Source: an uncultured Angelakisella sp. (GTDB taxonomy: Bacteria; Bacillota; Clostridia; Oscillospirales; Ruminococcaceae). From it: a stretch of 19,541 nt of DNA. Below the pieces are notes generated by a model. The model was not told the origin of the DNA, made no database searches, and worked only from the letters and a program-made list of their open reading frames with translations. This document shows positions 14,591-19,541 of the stretch, in pieces (position 1 is the first letter of the stretch; every line of letters starts with the position of its first letter). The stretch spans positions 1 to 19,541 of the forward strand of contig CAKSYU010000030.1 of assembly GCA_934524965.1 (NCBI GenBank). The letters run 5' to 3'. The position numbers and the translations under genes are program-made.

Positions 14591-14599
14591 TGGTATAAT
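14591..14599 (+). promoter_or_regulatory. Extended -10 promoter of the acyltransferase/glycosyltransferase operon
   Basis: TGG-TATAAT is an extended -10 element with a perfect hexamer. No good -35 lies at 16-18 nt, which extended -10 promoters tolerate. The ribosome site AGGAG (14631-14635) and ATG 14645 follow. Confidence 0.55.
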
Positions 14600-14644
14600 A
14601 CCTCTCACAACTTTTTGCAAAATAGAAAAGAGGAGAGCTGTATT

Positions 14645-15202
14645 ATGACACTGCTGACGCCGATCTTGATATGCCTTGCCGTGGCGGCGATACTGGGGCT
14701 GCTGTGGTTGTTTGCGCCGCAGGCGGCTTTACAGGCGACCATTTCGGTGGGGGTGATCGCGGCACTGGGCATCAGCGGAGGGATCATCGGGGAGCTGCTG
14801 CCCCGCAGCTGGTTCCACTGGGACCGTTTTCCCTACAAGACCTGCGCGTGGGAGAAAAACGGCAAGATATACGAAAAGCTGGGTATCCGCAAATGGAAAG
14901 ACAAGGTGCCGGATAAAAGCCGCTGGGGCGGGCATGAATACACCAAGACCATTCGGGGACAGAACGACGCCGAGAACGCCACCCGCCTGCTGCAGGAGAC
15001 TTGTGTGGCGGAGCTGATCCACTGGGTGCTGATGCTGGCAACACCGCTGGTATTTGTTTTTGCCCACGGAGCAATGGCAGTGCTGGTGGTATTGCTGTAC
15101 GGTCTTTCCCATATTCCCTGCATCATCATTCAGCGGTACAACCGTCCTCGACTGTGTACCCTGTTGCGGCGCTGCCAGAGAAAGGGGACGGAAGCGACAT
15201 GA
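14645..15202 (+). CDS. CrtO-like membrane acyltransferase family protein
   Basis: This small integral membrane protein (185 aa) resembles the glycosyl-4,4'-diaponeurosporenoate acyltransferase (CrtO) family. It has two N-terminal hydrophobic segments (about residues 3-25 and 31-52) and a central polar region with the family pattern FPYKTCAWEKNGKIYEKLGI and RKWKDKVPD (about 62-89). After ENATRLLQETCVAELIHW, two more hydrophobic segments follow (about 122-140 and 143-160), and a basic tail. I chose ATG 14645 with AGGAG 9 nt away. Its stop overlaps the glycosyltransferase start (ATGA, 15199-15202). No carotenoid genes are in view, so the acceptor is more likely a glycolipid made by the next gene. 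Enzymatic activity is inferred from family resemblance only. Confidence 0.75.
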   Translation: MTLLTPILICLAVAAILGLLWLFAPQAALQATISVGVIAALGISGGIIGELLPRSWFHWDRFPYKTCAWEKNGKIYEKLGIRKWKDKVPDKSRWGGHEYTKTIRGQNDAENATRLLQETCVAELIHWVLMLATPLVFVFAHGAMAVLVVLLYGLSHIPCIIIQRYNRPRLCTLLRRCQRKGTEAT

Positions 15203-16323
15203 AAATTCTGATCCTGACCTGTAATACCGGCGGCGGACACAATGCTGCCGCTGCCGCACTGCGGCGGGAGCTGGAATCCCGCGGGCATACCTGCGCCGTG
15301 GCAGATGCGCTCTCCTTCGGACCCAAGCATTTTTCGGAGGCGATCAGCCACCTGCACACCATTGCCTACCGCTATTTCCCCAAGATATACGGTATGGGCT
15401 ACCGAAAGAAAGAGGAGCGGGTGCTGGGGGAGGACGAGACCTCCTTTGAGTACAAAATGAACGCCATCTGTGTGCCGCATCTGTACCGTTACCTGCTGCT
15501 GGGCGGCTTTGACGCCATTGTGACGCCGCATGTGTTTCCGGCGGAGATGTTGACCCGTCTGCGCCGCAAGTATGAATATAAGAAGCCCTTTTATTTTATC
15601 GCGACCGATTATACCTGCAGCCCGTGTGTTGATGAGATCACACCGGATTACTGGGTGATTCCCGATAAACGGCTGATACCGGAATTCGCCTGCCGCGGGA
15701 TTCCGGAGGGACGGCTACTGCCGCTGGGCATTCCCACCGCGCCGGCGATGGCGACCCATGTGGATACCGCCCTTGCGCGCAGGAAGCTCAACCTGCCGCA
15801 GAATGGCAAAATGGTGCTTATTATGAGCGGCTCCATCGGCTGCGGACCAATGACCCAGCTGGCGATGAAGCTGCTGCGCCGTCTGCCGAAGGACGCCTTT
15901 GTGGTGGTCATCTGCGGCAAAAACAAGGGCGACCTGAAAGACTTGCAGCGCATTGCCCGTTACCGTGACCGGCTGTACCCGGTGGGCTTTACCGACCGAA
16001 TGGATCTCTATTACTCCGCTGCCGATGTGGCGGTGGGCAAGCCCGGCGGACTTTCCTGCACCGAGCTGGCGCAGAAGGGCGTTCCCGCCGTACTGATGCT
16101 GAGCGTCCCCGGCTGTGAGAGCCGCAATCTGGAGTTCTTTACTCGCTACGGCATGGCGCTGGGGAGCGAAAATGTGCGGGATACCATTACGGGGGTGCGG
16201 CACCTGCTGGAAAATGATGCACTGCGTACCCACATGACGGCGGCGCAGCGCAGCCTGCCGCGTGGCGCGGTCGCTTCTATCGCGGATCTGATCGAACAGG
16301 GCGTGCCGCCCGAAACTCAATAA
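15199..16323 (+). CDS. MGDG-synthase/UgtP-like glycosyltransferase (GT28-type lipid glycosyltransferase)
   Basis: The 374-aa GT-B enzyme transfers a sugar from a nucleotide sugar to a membrane lipid. The N-terminal half begins MKILILTCNTGGGHNAAAAAL (residues 1-21), the GGGHN loop typical of MGDG synthase, UgtP and MurG relatives. It continues with IVTPHVFPAEML and YFIATDYTCSPCVDEI. The C-terminal half has VLIMSGSIGCGPM, PVGFTDRMDLYYSAADVAVGKPGGLSCTEL (donor-site GKPGG-ES/T region) and VPAVLML..PGCESRN. The start is fixed by the ATGA overlap with the acyltransferase stop. In Firmicutes such enzymes make glucosyl-diacylglycerol, an anchor for lipoteichoic acid and a bulk glycolipid. Donor sugar and number of sugars added cannot be read from sequence. 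Confidence 0.88.
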   Translation: MKILILTCNTGGGHNAAAAALRRELESRGHTCAVADALSFGPKHFSEAISHLHTIAYRYFPKIYGMGYRKKEERVLGEDETSFEYKMNAICVPHLYRYLLLGGFDAIVTPHVFPAEMLTRLRRKYEYKKPFYFIATDYTCSPCVDEITPDYWVIPDKRLIPEFACRGIPEGRLLPLGIPTAPAMATHVDTALARRKLNLPQNGKMVLIMSGSIGCGPMTQLAMKLLRRLPKDAFVVVICGKNKGDLKDLQRIARYRDRLYPVGFTDRMDLYYSAADVAVGKPGGLSCTELAQKGVPAVLMLSVPGCESRNLEFFTRYGMALGSENVRDTITGVRHLLENDALRTHMTAAQRSLPRGAVASIADLIEQGVPPETQ

Positions 16324-16341
16324 TAAAGCAAAAGAAAAAAG

Positions 16342-16358
16342 GGGGCCGGAAGGCTCCT
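16342..16358 (+). terminator. Weak hairpin after the glycosyltransferase gene
   Basis: GGGGCC-GGAA-GGCTCC with one G-U pair, followed only by TTG. A-rich sequence precedes it. It may end the plus-strand operon, but the missing T-run makes this uncertain. Confidence 0.35.
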
Positions 16359-16388
16359 TGCTGGTAAGACAGTAAAATCAAATTTCTT

Positions 16389-16420
16389 GGAACAGGCATG
16401 ATTGCGGTCATGCCTGTTCC
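16389..16420 (-). terminator. Long perfect hairpin at the end of the recombinase remnant
   Basis: GGAACAGGCATGA (16389-16401), 6-nt loop, TCATGCCTGTTCC (16408-16420), a perfect 13-bp stem. On the minus strand the stop codon of the recombinase remnant lies in the first arm. AAGAAATTTGATTTT follows, so it is probably the gene's terminator although the U-run is imperfect. Confidence 0.7.
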
Positions 16421-17028
16421 GCTTTTAGCAGCTCATCCACGGGAATGTAGCCCACAAGGTCGTACTCGATATGTACCTTCTGCCTGCGCTTGCCGCTGGA
16501 CTTGTCAGGTGCATCCACATAGACCGCCTTGACAAGCTCTCTGAGGGCATAGGGGGTCAGCTCCGTGAGGGTGCTGTTCCTCTTTACCCGCTGAACAAAC
16601 TGCTCTATATTCTCTGCCTGTTGTTCCTGTTCATGGATTTGCTGTTGCAGACCTTTGACCTCGGCTTTGAGGTCTTTCTGTTCCTCGGTGTAGTTCTTGC
16701 TCATCATGGCAAAGCGCTCATCGTCCAGCCGTCCGGCTACATTGTCCTCATAAATGCGGATGAAAAGGCGGTCAAGCTCTCCGATTCGCTTCTCAGCCTG
16801 TGCCAGCCGCTTCTGAGACAGCCGCAGCGATTCCTCGCTCTGTATACGGAGCTTTTGCTCCATTTCAGAGCGGAAATACTCCTCATAGCGAGTGACTACC
16901 GATACGACCTCCTGAATGTGCTTCCAGACGATCTGTTCCAGCACAACGGCACGGATATAATGTCCGCTGCACTTGTCCTTATTGACACGATGGGTGGAGC
17001 AGATGAAAGTGTATGTACACTTGCGAAA
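16408..17028 (-). pseudogene. Large serine recombinase, C-terminal remnant
   Basis: About 205 residues match the end of a large serine site-specific recombinase of clostridial mobile elements. First comes the second half of the zinc ribbon (FICSTHRVNKDKCSGHYIR, two of the expected four Cys). Next is a long Gln/Glu/Lys-rich coiled coil (about 140 residues from VVLEQIVWKHI onward) and a C-terminal tail ending HIEYDLVGYIPVDELL, typical of DUF4368-type tails. The catalytic serine domain and the recombinase domain are missing. The reading frame continues upstream to an ATG at 17133, but those residues lie over the hairpin-rich region and look non-coding. It is a deletion remnant and cannot recombine DNA itself. 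Confidence 0.85.
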
Positions 17029-17046
17029 ACCGGCGTGGTACGACCG

Positions 17047-17265
17047 GGATTTCCTTGCAGAATAGCAAGCAAATCCGGTGAGCACCCACACCGGAGCTTG
17101 CCATTCTGGCAAGCAATGCACGGCGGTACCCACTTCTCATTACCTGCCAACTGCGAAACGCACTTGGCAAGCAATGCTCGTGTTTATACACCCGTGCAAT
17201 CCTGTTGGGGAAATGCCCCAAACCCCTGAACGATTTCAGAGAAATCGGCTGCGCTCCTGCGGAGC
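17047..17265. repeat. Hairpin-rich, oriT-like region next to mobC
   Basis: Inverted repeats follow one another. GGATTT-C-CTTGC with GCAAG-C-AAATCC (17047-17076). CCGGTG with CACCGG (17075-17094). GCTTGCCA-TTC-TGGCAAGC (17096-17114). TTGGGG-AAATG-CCCCAA (17205-17221). CGATTTC-AGA-GAAATCG (17231-17247). GCTCC-TGC-GGAGC (17253-17265). GGCAAGCAATGC occurs twice (17108-17119 and 17166-17177). Transfer origins of mobilisable elements lie beside mobC and are rich in such repeats, so an oriT is plausible; the nic site cannot be placed. Confidence 0.5.
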
Positions 17266-17293
17266 TGAACATCGCTCAATCCTGAAAAATGAG

Positions 17294-17488
17294 TCAAGGA
17301 TTTTTGGGTTCACGGCGTTCAGACAAATCCGGTTTTGCCGCATATCCGTCGATTGCCATTTTGCGAAGGTAAGCGCTCATATTCTCTATGCCAAGCTGCG
17401 CCATCCTCGCCTTTATCAAGCCGAGTTCTCTTTCATCTACGAAAAATTTGACCTGTATCGGTCGCTTGCGATTCCTGTTGTCTGGCAT
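17294..17488 (-). CDS. MobC-like mobilisation protein, probably shortened
   Basis: The 64-aa product begins MPDNRNRKRPIQVKFFVDE and continues with ELGLIKARMAQLGIENMSAYLRKMAIDGY. This is the ribbon-helix-helix start of the MobC relaxosome proteins that help a relaxase nick oriT. Family members run to about 100 residues or more, with a second helical half (often SNNLNQIAKR). Here the resemblance fades after DLSERRE and the frame stops, so the C-terminal half is lost. AGAGGA is 6 nt before the ATG. It is flanked by its promoter at 17515-17555 and by the oriT-like hairpins. No relaxase follows, so the protein is probably non-functional in transfer but could still bind DNA. Confidence 0.7.
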   Translation of the reverse strand: MPDNRNRKRPIQVKFFVDERELGLIKARMAQLGIENMSAYLRKMAIDGYAAKPDLSERREPKNP

Positions 17489-17514
17489 TGGGATTCCTCT
17501 TTACGTCTTGAAGG

Positions 17515-17555
17515 TGTGTACACATGTTATACCACAACCGCAGCGGAGTTTTCAA
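17515..17555 (-). promoter_or_regulatory. mobC promoter with palindromic operator
   Basis: On the minus strand, TTGAAA (17550-17555), 18-nt spacer, extended -10 TGG-TATAAC (17526-17534). The perfect palindrome TGTGTACACA (17515-17524) covers the expected start of transcription and could be an autoregulatory site for MobC. Confidence 0.55.
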
Positions 17556-17604
17556 TAGTACATTCAGAAGTTGCGGAAGCAAAAAAGGTGTAGGCATGTA
17601 ACAT

Positions 17605-17742
17605 ATGAAGTCCAAAGGAATTACCCCGATTTATCTGCTTACAGACCATACGGGCTTCTACGAAAGATCCGGTTGGGAGTTTTTGTGTATGGTACAAGGC
17701 GACGGCGAACCCGATATGTCCAGAATGTATATCCACCGATGA
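17605..17742 (+). pseudogene. GNAT acetyltransferase, last 45 codons
   Basis: The plus-strand frame reads MKSKGITPIYLLTDHTGFYE, then RSGWEFLCMVQGDGE, PDMSRMYIHR and a TGA. This is the C-terminal end of a GNAT N-acetyltransferase, with the characteristic TDHTGFYER.GWEF motif that forms the last beta strands. The acetyl-CoA-binding part is absent and an in-frame TAA lies at 17599-17601, so the gene was cut at about 17604, where the mobile-element remnant begins. The remaining ATG is an internal Met, not a real start. Confidence 0.75.
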
Positions 17743-17826
17743 AACGGTATATCAATGTGCGTTATTCTTTGCTTTAATCTACCACCTATGAGCAAATAAC
17801 TACCGCCTATCATGAAACAGTGGAAG

Positions 17827-17858
17827 TTGTTTTCACGATTTCTTATAATATAATCGTG
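17827..17858 (+). promoter_or_regulatory. Promoter and inverted repeat of the LytTR operon
   Basis: TTGTTT (17827-17832), 16-nt spacer, TATAAT (17849-17854); a second TATAAT overlaps at 17844-17849. An inverted repeat CACGATT (17834-17840) with AATCGTG (17852-17858) brackets and overlaps the -10, a layout suited to autoregulation. Confidence 0.6.
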
Positions 17859-17874
17859 GAAAGGAGATAATCGG

Positions 17875-18315
17875 ATGAAGATTGAAATTAAAATTGACGA
17901 GGATTGCACAGAAACGAAGATTGTAGTTGTTACAAGTAAAGTAACCGAGGAAGTCAACGAAATAGTAAAAAGGCTTTCAAGTGAGCAGCCCCAGATGATT
18001 GCAGGCTTCAAGGATGAGCAGGCAACGATGCTTGAGCCCAACCAAATCTATCGGGTATATGCGTCTGAGGGCAAAGTCTATGCCGAGGCGGAAAACGGGA
18101 CGCACCTTCTCCGACTGCGGCTATACGAGGCGGAACAGCGCCTTGTAAAATGTTCTTTTGTGCGCATATCAAATGGCGAAATCATCAATTTGAAAAAGGT
18201 CAAAGGTTTTGATTTGAGCTTTGTGGGAACAATTTGCGTTTCTCTCTCAAATGGAACGGCTACTTATGTTTCAAGGCGATATGTTGCAAAAATCAAACAA
18301 CTGTTAGGATTGTGA
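17875..18315 (+). CDS. LytTR-domain transcriptional regulator
   Basis: A 146-aa stand-alone LytTR DNA-binding protein without a response-regulator receiver domain. Residues about 1-40 form an acidic lead-in (MKIEIKIDEDCTETKIVV, then a VTEEVNEIVKRL helix). Residues about 48-146 are the all-beta LytTR domain: EPNQIYRVYASEGKVYAE, LLRLRLYEAEQRL, FVRISNGEIINLKKVKGF, and the closing YVSRRYVAKIKQLLGL. GGAGA lies 8 nt before the ATG. It is followed after 10 nt by a DUF3021 membrane protein. Such pairs resemble LytTR regulatory systems in which a membrane partner holds the regulator inactive. Base composition is visibly more AT-rich than the left part of the window. Confidence 0.9.
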   Translation: MKIEIKIDEDCTETKIVVVTSKVTEEVNEIVKRLSSEQPQMIAGFKDEQATMLEPNQIYRVYASEGKVYAEAENGTHLLRLRLYEAEQRLVKCSFVRISNGEIINLKKVKGFDLSFVGTICVSLSNGTATYVSRRYVAKIKQLLGL

Positions 18316-18325
18316 GGTCATAAAA

Positions 18326-18781
18326 ATGAAAAAGAAAATTATAATGCGTGGATTATTTGGCTTGCCTACGGGAATTGCCATTGGATTTGTGATTACTCTG
18401 ATTATTTCCGCCTGCATTGGGAGCGGCTCTTTTTATCCTGTTACACCCGAACTTATAGACACAATAGGAAATGAACTGAATGCAGTCATTTTGCAGACCG
18501 TCCTGTGTGCAATTATGGGAATGGGCTTTGCAGCGGCATCGGTTATTTGGGAGCTTGACTCGTGGAGTCTTGCCAAGCAAAGCGGCGTTTACTTTCTAAT
18601 TATCAGCGTTATTATGCTGCCGATTGCTTATGTGACGAATTGGATGAAGCACACCGTTCTCGGCATTCTCTCCTATGTGGCAATATTCGCTGCTATTTTC
18701 GTTGTCGTTTGGCTTTCGCAGTATCTACTCTGGAAACGGAAGATAAAGAAAATGAACGCTCTTGTCAGCAAAGACGAATAA
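18326..18781 (+). CDS. DUF3021 family membrane protein, partner of the LytTR regulator
   Basis: A 151-aa protein with four hydrophobic segments at about residues 8-31, 51-74, 84-103 and 110-133, an N-terminal MKKK and a C-terminal Lys-rich tail. The pattern FGLPTGIAIGF near the start, SVIWELDSWSL in the middle and AYVTNWM fit DUF3021. The start is supported by GAGGT at 18314-18318, which overlaps the LytTR stop codon, so the two are coupled. By analogy with described LytTR/membrane-inhibitor pairs it probably controls the activity of the upstream regulator from the membrane; this is inference. No enzymatic motif is seen. Confidence 0.85.
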   Translation: MKKKIIMRGLFGLPTGIAIGFVITLIISACIGSGSFYPVTPELIDTIGNELNAVILQTVLCAIMGMGFAAASVIWELDSWSLAKQSGVYFLIISVIMLPIAYVTNWMKHTVLGILSYVAIFAAIFVVVWLSQYLLWKRKIKKMNALVSKDE

Positions 18782-18803
18782 CAGAGGCAGAGATAAAACC
18801 GAT

Positions 18804-18985
18804 ATGAAAAGAAAAATTTTTAGCATCATAAGATTTTGAAAATCATAAGCGGTTTATGCGTAGGGATTGGTGTAGGCGCTTGCTTTGGCGTGGCTATGCA
18901 CAACATAGTTGTGGGGCTTCTGTTCGGTTTGAGCTTAGGAATATGCTTTGCCGTGACTTTTGTTTGTGTCGGGAAGAAAAAATAG
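18804..18985 (+). pseudogene. Small glycine-rich membrane protein gene, frameshifted
   Basis: An ATG at 18804 opens MKRKIFSIIRF and stops at 18837. In the next frame, from about 18830, the sequence reads KILKIISGLCVGIGVGACFG, then VAMHNIVVGLLFGLSLG, ICFAVTFVCVGKKK and a TAG at 18983. Together they look like one small protein of about 58 residues with a positively charged N-terminus and two glycine-rich hydrophobic segments, broken by a one-base shift near 18830. A TTG at 18836 could start a 49-aa version, but no ribosome site precedes it. It follows DUF3021 by 22 nt and may be the third gene of the operon. Function unknown. Confidence 0.55.
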
Positions 18986-19470
18986 TTACATTTCTTACTT
19001 CACACTACTTGTTGGCAACACATTCGCTGTTTGCGGGGAAGAATTATTACGAAAAATGCGCTATACTTTTCTTCGGAGGTACATAAAAATGAATCAAATG
19101 AGGCAGGAGGATGGATAAGCGTTGCATCACCCCTATCTTGCATCTTCGTGCAGCCTTGGGAAGTTATCACCCTAAAATGCAGCTTTCCTGCGAATATAAG
19201 CAGGTTTCCTGTTTTCCCGGTGTCGAACATACTCTGCATCGAAATAGCCACTTATCAGTTTTATAGTTTAGTGAGATATTTTGCACAACCGCAAATATAC
19301 GCACTCCTAGGCGAGCCGTATGTACTATACAGTAATTCACTGCTTTACAAAGGAATCGCACATAAGCGGTAACTATTTCACCTTTTTCATTACCCTTGCT
19401 TTGCAAAGCAGAAAATCAGTGATTTTCAGCCCTTAGATGTACAAAAACAGGCAGCACTCAACGAATGAAG
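18986..19470. other. Gene-poor stretch with a short leader-like ORF
   Basis: I see no convincing protein gene here. A TATACT (19062-19067) and a perfect GGAGG (19075-19079) lead to an ATG at 19089 that encodes only MNQMRQEDG before a stop. A second ATG at 19111, behind AGGAGG, opens 51 codons with no recognised domain. These are either a leader peptide, the start of a truncated gene, or part of a repetitive element. Longer minus-strand frames have no ribosome sites or motifs. Confidence 0.4.
19399..19427. repeat. Two abutting perfect palindromes
   Basis: GCTTTGCAAAGC (19399-19410) is directly followed by GAAAATCA-G-TGATTTTC (19411-19427). They lie 44 nt before the IS end. They may be operator sites or remains of another element; no gene next to them explains them. 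Confidence 0.6.
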
Positions 19471-19541
19471 TGACCCCCAAAAGTTAGACAATATTCTGAA
19501 GTAAAAATTGTTCAAGCAGCCGAAAGGGCTTGCTGTCTGTG
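19471..19541. mobile_element. IS3-family insertion sequence, terminal end only
   Basis: TGACCCCCAAAAGTTAGACA (19471-19490) is a typical IS3-family (IS150-like) terminal inverted repeat. The element extends beyond the window. Inside it, read on the minus strand, the hairpin AGCAAGCC-CTTTC-GGCTGCT (19515-19534, one bulged T) is followed by TGAACAATTTTT. This looks like a terminator after a transposase running towards 19471, so this is probably the right end. No transposase codons are visible. Confidence 0.65.

Noticed and set aside
15001..15198. Longer N-terminus for the glycosyltransferase
   Set aside because: The extra 66 residues overlap the acyltransferase coding region and do not resemble the family; MKILILT at 15199 with the ATGA overlap is the natural start.
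17029..17133. N-terminal extension of the recombinase remnant to an ATG at 17133
   Set aside because: The residues before FRKCTYTF do not fit a zinc ribbon and lie over nucleic-acid hairpins, so this is chance open frame beyond the deletion joint.
17047..17265. CRISPR array
   Set aside because: The repeats are inverted and differ from one another; there is no regularly spaced identical direct repeat and no cas gene.
17571..17777. A 68-codon plus-strand gene across the GNAT fragment
   Set aside because: It is in a different frame from the recognisable acetyltransferase tail and has no motif or ribosome site.

Overview
The window looks like a chromosomal segment of a GC-rich, low-oxygen Firmicute of the Oscillospiraceae/Ruminococcaceae type. 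The support is strong AGGAGG-like ribosome sites, Gram-positive cell-wall and lipid genes, clostridial-type mobile-element debris and a LytTR/DUF3021 pair. This is inferred from gene content; no species can be named. Positions 1 to about 16340 are GC-rich and orderly. Positions from about 16360 to the end are accessory: visibly more AT-rich, with truncated genes, dense inverted repeats and an IS end.

Region by region. 1-106: two 5'-half tRNA-Thr(CGU)-like sequences on the minus strand behind a good promoter; one is clearly broken and the other runs off the window. 254-1570: a secreted, membrane-anchored D-Ala-D-Ala carboxypeptidase. 1754-3565: a Na/phosphate cotransporter-family protein with a PhoU-like tail. 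3742-4467: a GntR/HutC-type regulator. Each of these three plus-strand genes has its own readable promoter and a following hairpin terminator.

4585-13470: a nine-gene minus-strand operon read from 13470 downwards. In order it encodes ABC permease 2, two short-chain dehydrogenases, a BMP-family nucleoside-binding lipoprotein, a double-NBD ABC ATPase, ABC permease 1, pseudouridine-5'-phosphate glycosidase (PsuG), a PfkB-family kinase and a SIS-domain sugar-phosphate isomerase. A separately promoted deoC (13701-14348) lies just upstream. Both promoters carry the same HutC-type operator core GTCTATAC, so the two units probably form one regulon under the GntR/HutC protein that faces the operon across a bidirectional terminator. 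The core pathway is probably: nucleoside import, 5'-phosphorylation by the PfkB kinase, C-glycosidic cleavage by PsuG to uracil plus ribose 5-phosphate, then pentose-phosphate and deoxyribose-phosphate handling by the SIS protein and DeoC. The two dehydrogenases are not explained by the textbook pseudouridine route and are the most interesting part of the window.

14645-16323: a two-gene plus-strand operon of a CrtO-like membrane acyltransferase and an MGDG-synthase/UgtP-like glycosyltransferase, probably a glycolipid module. 16408-17604: remains of a mobilisable element, consisting of the C-terminal part of a large serine recombinase, a run of at least five hairpins resembling an oriT, and a shortened mobC. 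It abuts the last 45 codons of a GNAT acetyltransferase. 17875-18985: a LytTR regulator, a DUF3021 membrane partner and a frameshifted small glycine-rich membrane protein. 18986-19470 holds no convincing gene. At 19471 an IS3-family terminus begins and continues beyond the window.
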